This document shows positions 16,597 to 25,238 of a stretch of 64,000 nt of DNA, piece after piece; position 1 is the stretch's first letter; every line of letters starts with the position of its first letter. The notes beneath the pieces are model-generated. The model did no database searches and was not told where the DNA came from. It saw only the letters and a program-made list of their open reading frames with translations. Source of the DNA: an uncultured Lentisphaeria bacterium (GTDB lineage Bacteria; Verrucomicrobiota; Lentisphaeria; Victivallales; UBA1829); contig CASDPB010000039.1 in assembly GCA_949282305.1 (NCBI GenBank), forward strand, positions 62,001-126,000, in the 5' to 3' direction. Position numbers and translations under genes: made by a program.

Positions 16597-17784
16597 TTAA
16601 TTGTTCCTGTTTTTCTTCTTTGCCGCGGCGCGTTTCGCCGGAGTTTTCTTTTTTACCGTATTTGCAGATGAATTCCGGGTTTCCGCGAGTGCCGCTGCCG
16701 GATCGTCCGCACGGGAATATCCCCAGTTGAGAAGCTGTCTGACAAACCGGTCGCGTTCCCGTGCCGTCGGATAGCCTGTCACCATGGCGATCATGCGTTT
16801 GCCGTTGCGCAGACATGTTACGGTTACACAATAGCCGGAGCGGGCGATGAAACCGGTTTTCAGTCCGTCGACTCCGGGGCTGGCATATCTTCCGCCGGGG
16901 AGAAGGTTGTTATGATTCTTCAGGCGAAGGTGTCCTTTGGTTCCCGGCGTCCGGAAATCCGCATAAAGTGTGGACGCCCATTTCATCAGGAGCGGATGTT
17001 CCAGAATATATTCCGCAAGCATTGCCATGTCTGCGGGCGAGCTTACATTGTCCGTGCGGCTGGTGGAACCCGGCAGACCGTGCGGATTGTAGTAATGCGT
17101 GTTTTTCATGCCGAGCTCCGCGGCGCGCCGGTTCATCCGGGCAATGAACAGATCGACATCGCCGCCTCCGAGATATTCGCCGACAAGATATGCGGCGTCG
17201 TTCGCGCTTTTCAGCGAAACCGCCATCAGCAGGTCTTGAAGCGAAAAGGTCTCCCGCGGATCCAGCCAGACCTGGCTTCCGCCGATTTTTGCCGCGTTCC
17301 TGGTCACCTGGATAGGCGTATTCAGTGATACTTTTCCGGCTTCAATGTCTTCATACGCCAGAAAAAGAGTCATCAGTTTGGTCATGGATGCGATGGGAAA
17401 CGCACGCTCCGGATTTTTTGCCCAGAGCACAATCCGTGTATCAGCATCCAGAAGAATGCCGGATGTCGCGTTGGCGCTGGATGGAAGTCCGGGGATATTG
17501 CCGCGGACGGCATATTCATAACGGTAGGGAGTATGAATGCCCGGCGTGCTCCGGGGCAGACGTTCCTGCGGGGGCGCGGCGGCAGACTGAGTGTCCGCTG
17601 CCGGCTGCGATGCCTTCAAGGCTGCCTTTGCCGCAATGGCCTCCGCTATACTCTGCGTGGTACTGCTTTCTGATGCGGTTGTCATGTTTGTCGCGGGAGA
17701 GCCTCCCCTCATGAAGAACCATACCACGACCAGATGGAGTGCAATAATGACCAGTACAATCAGCAGAATATATCTGAACTTCAT
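16597..17784 (-). CDS. D-alanyl-D-alanine carboxypeptidase (PBP5/6 family)
   Basis: A serine peptidase that trims the terminal D-Ala from peptidoglycan stem peptides. The 395 residues show the three active-site motifs of the S11 family: SMTK at 133-136, SAN at 193-195 and KTG at 309-311. Instead of a cleaved signal and C-terminal amphipathic anchor, it has an N-terminal membrane helix (about 4-24) followed by a long Ala/Ser/Gln-rich linker, and it ends in a Lys/Ala-rich tail (KKKTPAKRAAAKKK). It lies three bases after leuA on the same strand, an unexpected partner. Confidence 0.92.
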   Translation of the reverse strand: MKFRYILLIVLVIIALHLVVVWFFMRGGSPATNMTTASESSTTQSIAEAIAAKAALKASQPAADTQSAAAPPQERLPRSTPGIHTPYRYEYAVRGNIPGLPSSANATSGILLDADTRIVLWAKNPERAFPIASMTKLMTLFLAYEDIEAGKVSLNTPIQVTRNAAKIGGSQVWLDPRETFSLQDLLMAVSLKSANDAAYLVGEYLGGGDVDLFIARMNRRAAELGMKNTHYYNPHGLPGSTSRTDNVSSPADMAMLAEYILEHPLLMKWASTLYADFRTPGTKGHLRLKNHNNLLPGGRYASPGVDGLKTGFIARSGYCVTVTCLRNGKRMIAMVTGYPTARERDRFVRQLLNWGYSRADDPAAALAETRNSSANTVKKKTPAKRAAAKKKNRNN

Positions 17785-17787
17785 GGC

Positions 17788-19503
17788 TCAACCCCGTTCA
17801 TTGAGTATTGCCCGGTTCAAAGCGGAAAAAAGGGCGAAAACTGCGGCGAGGTCAATGTTCTGATGTTCGCCGACGCCGTAAAAGAGACGGCTGTCGCTCT
17901 TACGGCGGACCCCGACAAATGCAATCGCTTTTGCATCCGCGTTGGTGCCGAGCGTTTTTTCCGAAAAGTCTTCCAGAATGAAATCATACAGCTTTGCTTC
18001 ATTGCGGATGGCATGGACGGTTGCCGAGATCGGCCCGTTCCCGATGCCCCGGATCTCTTTTGACTCATCGTCGAATTTCAAATTCAGGCTTACTTCAATC
18101 AATGCGCCTTCTTTCGATTCGTCGTGCTCGTCACCTTTGGAAATGCGGGAGAACTTGAGCAGTTCAAACGGTCCCTTCACATTGACGAACGTATTGTTGA
18201 ATACGCTGAGCAGTTCGGCGGCATCCAGTTCATCGCCTTTTGAGTCTGCGTATTTCTGCACGGCGGCACCGATTTCCGGGTGCATTCCCTTTGGCGGGTA
18301 AATCTCGAAATCGTGTTCCAGAACATAGGCGACGCCGCCTTTTCCCGACTGGCTGTTGATGCGGATCAGCTTCTCATATTTGCGCCCGACATCCGCAGGG
18401 TCAATATGCAGATAAGGAACTTTCCACTGGACATGGAACAGTTCCTGCGCCTGTGCGAGACGGTCGATTCCCTTGCGGATTGCGTCCTGGTGGGAACCTG
18501 AAAATGCCGTGAAGGCGAGCTGACCGGCGTAGGGATGACGCTCATGAACATCAATTCCGGTAGCGTTTTCCACCACCTTGACAATATGCGGGAGATCGGA
18601 GAAATCCAGTCCCGTGGGAATGTTCCGGGAAGCCAGATTCAGTGCCAGGGTGCAGAGATCCACGTTGCCGGTGCGTTCTCCATGCCCGAAAAGTGTGCCT
18701 TCCACACGTTCCGCCCCCGCCATAATCGTAAATTCGGAGGAGGCGACCGCACATCCCTGGTCGTTGTGGGAATGAACGCTGACTGTTGTCTCGTCCATAT
18801 ACGGATATTTCTCAATGAAATAGGCGATCATGTCCGCATAATGATGGGGCGGGCGCCGTTCGACAGTTTGCGGAAGATTGGCTATGAAGTCGTTTTTGGC
18901 GGAGGGTCCCCACGCCTCCTTGACTGCCTTGCAGACTTCGACTACGTAATCCAGGTCGCTGTCCGTGAACTCTTCCGGGGAGAATTCATAGGCGACTTTC
19001 CCTTCCAGCCCGTATTCCTTCAGATAGCGGCGGACCAGCTTTGTTCCTTCCACCGCCATTTTCATCGTTTCTTCATGTGTTTTCCCGAAGACGATCTGTT
19101 CATGCAGATCGGATGTCGCGACATAAAGATGAAGGATCGCTCTTTCCACGCCCGCCAGAGATTCCACGGTGCGTCTGATAAGCGATTCGCGCGCCTGGGT
19201 CAGTACGGAAATGCGGACATCGGAGGGAATCTCCTTCTTTTCGATGAGATTGCGGACAAAGTCGAAATCGTCCTGCGACGCGGACGGAAACGAGACCTCA
19301 ATTTCCTTGAATCCGATGGCGCAGAGCAGTTTGAAATATTCCAGTTTCTTTTCCGGGTTCATCGGCATTGGAAGCGCCTGATTGCCGTCGCGCAGGTCGA
19401 CGGAACACCAGATTGGTGCCTTGGTGAGCTCGCGGTCGAGCCATTCACGTTTTTTGAGCGGAATCTTTTCCGGGATCGGGTATTTCATCATTTTCATTTC
19501 CAT
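17788..19503 (-). CDS. leuA: 2-Isopropylmalate synthase (long, type 2 form)
   Basis: Condenses acetyl-CoA with 2-oxoisovalerate, the first committed step of leucine synthesis. The 571-residue protein belongs to the longer LeuA class: an N-terminal extension (WLDRELTKAPIWCSVDLRDGNQAL), the TIM-barrel metal site including HSHNDQGCA and the GHGERTGN motif, and a C-terminal LeuA allosteric domain after about residue 430. Start at 19503 is preferred because the first conserved block follows at once. A 7-bp hairpin (19516-19536) sits just upstream of the start. dacA follows by three bases. Confidence 0.95.
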   Translation of the reverse strand: MEMKMMKYPIPEKIPLKKREWLDRELTKAPIWCSVDLRDGNQALPMPMNPEKKLEYFKLLCAIGFKEIEVSFPSASQDDFDFVRNLIEKKEIPSDVRISVLTQARESLIRRTVESLAGVERAILHLYVATSDLHEQIVFGKTHEETMKMAVEGTKLVRRYLKEYGLEGKVAYEFSPEEFTDSDLDYVVEVCKAVKEAWGPSAKNDFIANLPQTVERRPPHHYADMIAYFIEKYPYMDETTVSVHSHNDQGCAVASSEFTIMAGAERVEGTLFGHGERTGNVDLCTLALNLASRNIPTGLDFSDLPHIVKVVENATGIDVHERHPYAGQLAFTAFSGSHQDAIRKGIDRLAQAQELFHVQWKVPYLHIDPADVGRKYEKLIRINSQSGKGGVAYVLEHDFEIYPPKGMHPEIGAAVQKYADSKGDELDAAELLSVFNNTFVNVKGPFELLKFSRISKGDEHDESKEGALIEVSLNLKFDDESKEIRGIGNGPISATVHAIRNEAKLYDFILEDFSEKTLGTNADAKAIAFVGVRRKSDSRLFYGVGEHQNIDLAAVFALFSALNRAILNERG

Positions 19504-19804
19504 TTCTTTATCCGGGCGGAGATTGGTGCTCTCCGCTTTTCAGTCTACGATTTTTATAAAACAGTAATATATACCCGGATTTCATGAAAGCGAAAGAGAA
19601 AAACCATAAAAAAGTCTTAAATTTTGTTCTCCGGACATAAAAAATTCTGTGGAACGCCCGACATTCGGGATATTTTGCAGGCGGTTTGCCGCTTCCGGCG
19701 TCCCGTAATTAATCCGGGACATCGTATTCCCGATTGCAGTGAATCCGCGGAAAGATGAATTTCCGCTGCCGGATCATATTCAGGTTTTTTCTGAAATTTT
19801 ATTG
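19504..19804. other. Intergenic region between leuA and the GntR gene
   Basis: No protein-coding gene is visible. It holds the leuA leader and a perfect hairpin GCGGAGA / TCTCCGC (19516-19536). A weak minus-strand -10, TATATT (19566-19571), is present without a good -35. Two short plus-strand hairpins follow: CCCGA-CAT-TCGGG near 19657-19669 and GTCCCG / CGGGAC at 19700-19720. Function of the hairpins is unknown. Confidence 0.5.
19516..19536 (-). promoter_or_regulatory. Hairpin in the leuA leader
   Basis: Seven-base perfect stem GCGGAGA / TCTCCGC with a seven-base loop, ending 12 bases before the leuA start codon. It could affect ribosome access. No leader peptide with a run of Leu codons was seen next to it. 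Confidence 0.4.
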
Positions 19805-19842
19805 AGACAGTGTCTTGACAAAGAAAGAAATCTGTTTATAAT
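19805..19842 (+). promoter_or_regulatory. Promoter and palindrome of carbohydrate locus A
   Basis: TTGACA (19815-19820) and TATAAT (19837-19842) match the consensus exactly with a 16-base spacer. A perfect palindrome AGACA-G-TGTCT (19805-19815) abuts and overlaps the -35 by one base. The site lies 33 bases before the GntR start, so self-regulation by that protein is plausible. Confidence 0.8.
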
Positions 19843-19874
19843 ATTAACATGGAAAATTAACATGGAAAGAAAAA

Positions 19875-20912
19875 ATGCGCCAGGCTACGTTCATGCATAT
19901 ATTCAGCGACCTTCACGGCGCGATTTCAAACGGGACTCTGCTTCCGGGAATGCCGCTACCGTCGGAGAATACCCTTGCGCAGCAGTATTCGACCAGCCGC
20001 CCGACTGTCCGCAAGGCCATCAAAATGCTTTCCGACCAGTCGCTGATTGTCAGAAAGCAGGGGATCGGGTCCGTCGTGGCGGAAAAGAAGCAGGAAAAGC
20101 CTCTGGTTTTTGGCATTGACCTGGAATTGCAGTCCTCCTCATATCACTACTATCAGAAGATCATAAAGGGAATTTCTTCGGTAGTGAAATCAGGAAAGCA
20201 TAAACTTCAGCTCATTTCTTTGGAAAGCGATCCTGCCGTCGCAGCGGAGGGAATAGACGGTTTCATCCTTTCCCACATCAGAAACGATCAGGAAAAGTTC
20301 AATGAATTTGCAAAACTTGCCGGAAAGGGAGTTCCAACCGTGCTGATTAACCGTTTTCCCGCAAATCCCGAACTGTCCTACATCTCGGTGGATTTCCGGA
20401 AAGAGATGTTCCGTACGGTAAGTTGTCTCTTGAAAAACGGAGCGCGCAATATCCTGCTTTATGCGCCGCTTTCCTGCAAGGAGCCCCAGTTCGTTTCGCG
20501 CATTGAAGGCTGGCGACAGGCATACCGTGAAAACGGGCTGTCCGCGCCGGAATCCCTTCTCATTGACGATGATTCACCGGAAAGCATGGAACGGTTGCAG
20601 AGACAGTTGAAATCGGGGGAGACGGATGTTCTCTTCATTTCACAGGGCGATGAGTTTTTTCAGGCGATGCAGGCTGTTATGAGTGCGGGACTGCGAATTC
20701 CGGAAGATATTTCGGTTTTTTGTTTTGACGATATGGAAGTTCTCAGCGAACGGATGGGGATTCCGCTGTCCTTCATTAAAATGCCGCTGGAGAAAATGGG
20801 GCGTCTCGCCGCGGAGTATCTGATTCGGAAAAAGAGGAACGCGGCAACTCTTCCGATTCATCTGGTGCTTGATACGTCTTTACTTATAAACGGCTGCAGA
20901 TTCTTACTTTAA
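19875..20912 (+). CDS. GntR-type DNA-binding domain + LacI-type sugar-binding domain regulator
   Basis: A transcription regulator of the AraR-like hybrid class. The 345 residues have an N-terminal winged helix (about 1-70, with LPSENTLAQQYSTSRPTVRKAI) followed by a periplasmic-binding-protein-like sensor (about 76-340; PEDISVFCFDD near the end is typical of LacI-family sensors). ATG 19875 has GGAAAG five bases upstream; ATGs at 19849 and 19862 are in other frames. It is first in a run with a prepilin-like protein and a large glycosidase, so it probably senses a sugar released from that glycan. The consensus promoter before it carries a palindrome. Confidence 0.92.
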   Translation: MRQATFMHIFSDLHGAISNGTLLPGMPLPSENTLAQQYSTSRPTVRKAIKMLSDQSLIVRKQGIGSVVAEKKQEKPLVFGIDLELQSSSYHYYQKIIKGISSVVKSGKHKLQLISLESDPAVAAEGIDGFILSHIRNDQEKFNEFAKLAGKGVPTVLINRFPANPELSYISVDFRKEMFRTVSCLLKNGARNILLYAPLSCKEPQFVSRIEGWRQAYRENGLSAPESLLIDDDSPESMERLQRQLKSGETDVLFISQGDEFFQAMQAVMSAGLRIPEDISVFCFDDMEVLSERMGIPLSFIKMPLEKMGRLAAEYLIRKKRNAATLPIHLVLDTSLLINGCRFLL

Positions 20913-20927
20913 AAAGTGGAGGGAAAT

Positions 20928-21761
20928 ATGGAGAAGGCACGTTTTGTCGGGAGGGCCGGGACAGCAAGGCGGAAAGAAACCGTGAAAAGCAATTCTTTTT
21001 TCCAGTCGACAGAGTTTCTTTCCGTTTCTTCCGGAAAAATTGACAGATTTACATTGATAGAACTTCTCATAGTTGTTGCCGTCATTGCGATTCTGGCGGG
21101 ACTTCTGCTTCCGGCTCTGAACAAAGCGCGGGAAAAAGCCGGAGATGCCTCCTGCATGTCCCAGATCAGACAATTTTGCGCGGCGTCCATGATGTATTCG
21201 GATGAAGCGAACGGCTGGTTTCCCACCGACGGGGAACGGGATGATGCGCCGCCGCGTATGGACAGGGATGACAAATGGCATGGCTTCGCGCTGCTGTATT
21301 TCACCGGATATATCCGGGACAAATCACTGTATTACTGTCCTGCGAGCGCCTACTACAAGCTGAATGATCCCATATACGGGTTCGGTCGCCAGGAGTTTGG
21401 GCAGAGTTTTGCGCTGATGTGTTATTCCAGCTATTTTTACATGGCGAATTTCTTCAGTTCCGACGGCGGCACTCCGTATTCATACCGCAATCAGGTCATG
21501 GCGCGCGGCCCGCTGCTCGGCTGGAAGTCCCGGTCGGCTGGAGTCGCGACAAAGAAGTTGAAGCCTTCGGAAGATCCTCTGCTGGCAGATGCTATCTGGT
21601 CTTCTGACATGACACGGGCAACGTTCCGGCGTTCCAGCCATATCAGCGGCGCGAAGCCGCGCGGACTCAACATCGGTTACATTGACGGCCATGTCGCCTG
21701 GAAGACATTCAATAAGATGATTTTTCGCTTCCGGTGCGTCGGTCAATATTACTGGTATTGA
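20928..21761 (+). CDS. Prepilin-like protein of carbohydrate locus A
   Basis: A pseudopilin-type protein of 277 residues. F41 starts the hydrophobic helix [18 protein letters not shown] with the usual Glu at +5, after a 40-residue leader; the -1 residue is Arg rather than Gly. After the helix comes CMSQIRQ, matching the C-x2-N/Q-x2-Q pattern of the others here, and near the end a variant IDGHVAWK with a His 14 residues before the DG. ATG 20928 has GGAGGG directly upstream. It is 15 bases after the regulator and 43 bases before the glycosidase. The substrate or partner is unknown; a role in exporting or docking the glycosidase is inference. Confidence 0.85.
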   Translation: MEKARFVGRAGTARRKETVKSNSFFQSTEFLSVSSGKIDRFTLIELLIVVAVIAILAGLLLPALNKAREKAGDASCMSQIRQFCAASMMYSDEANGWFPTDGERDDAPPRMDRDDKWHGFALLYFTGYIRDKSLYYCPASAYYKLNDPIYGFGRQEFGQSFALMCYSSYFYMANFFSSDGGTPYSYRNQVMARGPLLGWKSRSAGVATKKLKPSEDPLLADAIWSSDMTRATFRRSSHISGAKPRGLNIGYIDGHVAWKTFNKMIFRFRCVGQYYWY

Positions 21762-21804
21762 AGCAGCGGATGCCATATCCTGTTAAAATGAAAGGATGGA
21801 CAGA

Positions 21805-24800
21805 ATGAAACAATTGCTTTCAGTTTTCATTGCCGTCATTGTGTTGTTTGACGTTTCCGGTGCGGGCATAGGGCGTGCTCCGGACGGGCGGATTCAGGTG
21901 GAGAATCTGAAACTTGGTCTGCAAGTCGTTCTGGCGGATGGAACGAGTGTGGAGCAGCAGCAGCCGGGAGTGCTTGTATTTCCGGGAGAGGTTGCGGAAA
22001 AAACGGAACAGGGATTGCGCCGTTATGGAAAATTCAAATTGACGGATACCGCCATATTTGATTTGACGGAAACTGTCAGGCGTGTTTCTGACTGCGAGTC
22101 CGGCTTTCGTTACGTCCTGTCTACCAGGGGAGAGTCGCCGACCCGGCTTTTCAGCCTTGCCTTGCGCATTCCTCTGGCCGACTACCAGCAGCGACCGCTT
22201 CTGATTGACGGGGTCAGCCGACATTTTTCAGACAGGCTCAAAGAGATCCACGCCCGGGGAACCCGTTATCAGCTGCCGCTTGAAAACGGCATTCTTGAAC
22301 TGGAGGTTCCCATATCGAGACAGGTTATGATTATTCCCGGTTCCAATGTGCTGATCCGCATTGTCTTTGGCTACAGCAGAAAAAAACATGCCAATCTGGA
22401 TATTGTCATGCGTTACCGGCCTTATCGGGCGCAGCCGGTTGATTTGAGTCGCGCAATGAACATGGGATTTGCCGATGAAGTCGCGGAGGACGGCAAAGGC
22501 GGCTGGACGGATCAGGGGGCAGACAATGATCTTTCCATGATGAAAACCGGCTTGCATGAACTGTCCGGTATTCCGTTCCGGATTGTCGATCCCGCCGCCA
22601 ATAACGGCAAGTCGTGCATTGCCATGCGAGGAAAGGAGCGCCCCGGTTTCTGCAAGTCTACAAGGGTTTCCGTTCCGGATTTTACGGGGCAGACTCTTTT
22701 TCTGCTGAACGGGGTTGCCTGGGCGCCGTCCCGGGAGAAACCGGTCGGAAAGGTTACGGTTGCCTATGCCGACGGACAGAAACAGGAATATATCCTCAAA
22801 TGCGGAGTCGACACCGGCAATTTCTGGAAACCGTACCGGCTCAAAAATGCTGAAGTTGTCTGGCAGGCTCAGAACCGCACCGCTCCGGTCGGGCTGTATG
22901 CCACCCGGATTCCGCTGGAGCCGAAACCTGTCACCGGACTTGAATTCACTTCCCTGGATCAGGTGTGGATGATTGTCGGTGCGACAATCGGGACTGCGGC
23001 ACCGCCTGCCGTGAACTCCTCCACTGTCATCCGGCGCGGTGAAGAATGGGTTCCGCTCGCCAGTCGTTTCGATACGGTGAAAGGATCTGTCGCTGATCTT
23101 TCCGGATTGCTTGACGCTCCTGCGGGAAAATATGGTTTTGTCACTGTTTCCGGCGATCATTTCGAGTTCACGGGGCGTCCCGGCGTTCCCGTGCGTTTCT
23201 GGGGATGCAACCTCTGTTCCGGTGCGCAATATGATTCGGAAGAGGCGACGCGGAAGATGCTGGACAATATTGCAGCCTGCGGCTATAACGCCATCCGGCT
23301 TCATCATTTCGACAACAGCCTTGTCACACGCCGGAATCTGTCTCGTGACGAGATCAACCCGCAGCAGATGAGAAAACTTGACTTTTTGCTTTCCGAGGCG
23401 AAAAAGCGTGGCATTTATGTAACGCTTGACCTGTTTACGCTGCGCTGGTGGGCAAAGATTCCGAAATATGGGGAGCTCCGGCGCGGTGACTACAAACTGC
23501 TCTGCTATTTTGACGAGGATGTCCGCCGTGATCTGATCCGCATTTCCAAAGATCTGCTCGGACATCGGAATCCTTATACCAGTCTCCGCTGGGCGGATGA
23601 TCCGGCAGTCATCTTCATCAATCTCGTGAATGAAGGCACACTTTCAACGCTGGTTCCGCGTGCCAATGCCCGGTGCAAGGCGGCGATCAATACCGCATTC
23701 GGGAAATATCTCACGGAACGGAAACTTGCCGATACGCCGCAGAACCGGGAAACGCACTATACGGCATTTCTGAATTTCACAGGCAGAGAGTTCTTCCATA
23801 CTATGAAACGGGAACTTGCCTCTGTCGGAGTCCGTGTTCCGCTCTGCGATCAGAATTTTGACGAGCCTGCCGGAGACACCAGGCATCATTATGACTATGT
23901 GGATACACATTTTTACTGGTGCCATCCGGTGGCGATCGGGAAGGAGGCGGACGGATTGCCCGTCTATATTGCAGCGGGGTCTGCCATCGCATCCAATGCA
24001 GGTGGGCTCCGGCATGTGTTTCATGTCCCGATTTCCGGAAAGCCCATGGTCATTTCCGAATGGAATTTCTGTTATCCCAACCCTTATCTTTTCGAGGGGG
24101 CGCTGCTGACCGGAGCTTATGCCGCGCTTCAGGACTACAGCGGGCTGATGCAGTTTTACTATGCGGGACGCCGTGGCGAGGAGCAGCCGCGACCGCTTGA
24201 AACATTTCTGATTTCCGCCAATCCTCTTCAGAAACTGGCTGCCCGGTGCGGGGCATTTCTTTTTCTCCGCGGAGATGTCGCTCCATCGGAAAAAACGGTT
24301 CTTATGACGGAGAAAGCCGCACCGCGGATTGGCGGCCGCCTTCCGCTCGTCAGCAAGGTTCGCCGCTATTCCGCAGCCGCTCCGGAGGGAGTCCCCGTGA
24401 TCGCCGCTCCGGGGGAAACGGTTGATTTTTCCGGGAGGAGTGTGATCAGAAGAGGGCGTGACGATATGTTTTTTGCTGCACTCCGCAGGACCGGAGTCGT
24501 TCCTGAAGAGGAAACCGGGAAATCCGGAACTTCGGTCATCAGTTCTACGGGGGAGATTGAACTTGATTCCACAAAGCGGAGCCTGAAAGTGATAACGCCG
24601 CGAAGTGAAGCCTTGACTGTTTCACCGGGAAGACATTCCGAAGGCAGGTTTCTGAGCATTGAAAACGGCAAGGCGCCCGCAGCGTTTTTTGCGGCGAGTC
24701 TGGACGGTCGGGCATTGATGGACAGCCGGCGGATCCTGCTGCTTCATCTTACGGATGTGAAAAGTGAAAATATGGTATTCAGCGACAAGGAGATGACAGT

Positions 24801-25017
24801 ACTGAAAGAACTTGGTACCCCTCGGCTGCTGCTTCGCCGGAACAAAGCTGCCGCGGAACTGCGCCTGAATCGTCCATGCCGGGTTTATGCGTGCGAATAC
24901 ACCGGAGAACGACGTTTTGAAGTTCCCATTGCAAAGAAAGCGGGGAATTGTCTGCTGACGTTGGACAACAGTGTCGGAGAACAGGGGATAATGCTTTATG
25001 AGATTGTGGCGGAATGA
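21805..25017 (+). CDS. Large exported glycoside hydrolase with a GH5-like (clan A) barrel
   Basis: A predicted secreted glycosidase of 1070 residues. A signal peptide (MKQLLSVFIAVIVLFDVSGAG) is followed by about 440 residues of beta-rich sequence, then a TIM-barrel domain (about 450-800) with YNAIRLHHFDN, the likely acid/base E610 in LVNEG and the likely nucleophile E752 in ISEWNF. A C-terminal beta region follows. The clan A pattern is seen directly; the exact family and substrate are not recognised. ATG 21805 has AAAGGA eight bases upstream; the codon at 21796 lacks such spacing. It is the third gene of locus A. Confidence 0.82.
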   Translation: MKQLLSVFIAVIVLFDVSGAGIGRAPDGRIQVENLKLGLQVVLADGTSVEQQQPGVLVFPGEVAEKTEQGLRRYGKFKLTDTAIFDLTETVRRVSDCESGFRYVLSTRGESPTRLFSLALRIPLADYQQRPLLIDGVSRHFSDRLKEIHARGTRYQLPLENGILELEVPISRQVMIIPGSNVLIRIVFGYSRKKHANLDIVMRYRPYRAQPVDLSRAMNMGFADEVAEDGKGGWTDQGADNDLSMMKTGLHELSGIPFRIVDPAANNGKSCIAMRGKERPGFCKSTRVSVPDFTGQTLFLLNGVAWAPSREKPVGKVTVAYADGQKQEYILKCGVDTGNFWKPYRLKNAEVVWQAQNRTAPVGLYATRIPLEPKPVTGLEFTSLDQVWMIVGATIGTAAPPAVNSSTVIRRGEEWVPLASRFDTVKGSVADLSGLLDAPAGKYGFVTVSGDHFEFTGRPGVPVRFWGCNLCSGAQYDSEEATRKMLDNIAACGYNAIRLHHFDNSLVTRRNLSRDEINPQQMRKLDFLLSEAKKRGIYVTLDLFTLRWWAKIPKYGELRRGDYKLLCYFDEDVRRDLIRISKDLLGHRNPYTSLRWADDPAVIFINLVNEGTLSTLVPRANARCKAAINTAFGKYLTERKLADTPQNRETHYTAFLNFTGREFFHTMKRELASVGVRVPLCDQNFDEPAGDTRHHYDYVDTHFYWCHPVAIGKEADGLPVYIAAGSAIASNAGGLRHVFHVPISGKPMVISEWNFCYPNPYLFEGALLTGAYAALQDYSGLMQFYYAGRRGEEQPRPLETFLISANPLQKLAARCGAFLFLRGDVAPSEKTVLMTEKAAPRIGGRLPLVSKVRRYSAAAPEGVPVIAAPGETVDFSGRSVIRRGRDDMFFAALRRTGVVPEEETGKSGTSVISSTGEIELDSTKRSLKVITPRSEALTVSPGRHSEGRFLSIENGKAPAAFFAASLDGRALMDSRRILLLHLTDVKSENMVFSDKEMTVLKELGTPRLLLRRNKAAAELRLNRPCRVYACEYTGERRFEVPIAKKAGNCLLTLDNSVGEQGIMLYEIVAE

Positions 25018-25076
25018 TTGCAGGAAAATTCGAGTTTCCGCCGCGGGAGCGGGTTTTCCTGCGGAATCTTGCGGGG

Positions 25077-25102
25077 AGAGCGGAAAGCTGAATTTCCGCT
25101 CT
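25077..25102. terminator. Strong hairpin after the locus A glycosidase
   Basis: A perfect 10-bp stem AGAGCGGAAA / TTTCCGCTCT with a six-base loop lies 60 bases after the stop codon at 25017. There is no T run, so it is either a factor-assisted end or an mRNA-stabilising hairpin; it separates locus A from the next promoter. Confidence 0.45.
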
Positions 25103-25163
25103 GTCTGCCGAATGCTCTGCCGGGAAAGGGGCTGAATTTCCGGAAACAAGTCTGCTGTTCCTC

Positions 25164-25202
25164 TTGACAAAGTCCCTTTTGGGACTATAATTGTACTACA
25201 AT
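25164..25202 (+). promoter_or_regulatory. Promoter with two candidate operators before the sialidase-fold gene
   Basis: TTGACA (25164-25169) and TATAAT (25186-25191) are perfect boxes, 16 bases apart. The spacer is an inverted repeat, AGTCCC-TTTT-GGGACT (25171-25186). A second perfect palindrome, ATTGTA-C-TACAAT (25190-25202), covers the start-point region and has the TTGT...ACAA form seen at some GntR-type operators. Tight repression is likely. Confidence 0.8.
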
Positions 25203-25238
25203 AGTATTTTATCGCGTCACAAATAACACGAGGTTTTC

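Noticed and set aside
19849-19874. ATGs at 19849 and 19862 considered as starts of the GntR gene
   Set aside because: They are out of frame with the regulator; the first meets a stop after two codons and the second gives a sequence without domain features.
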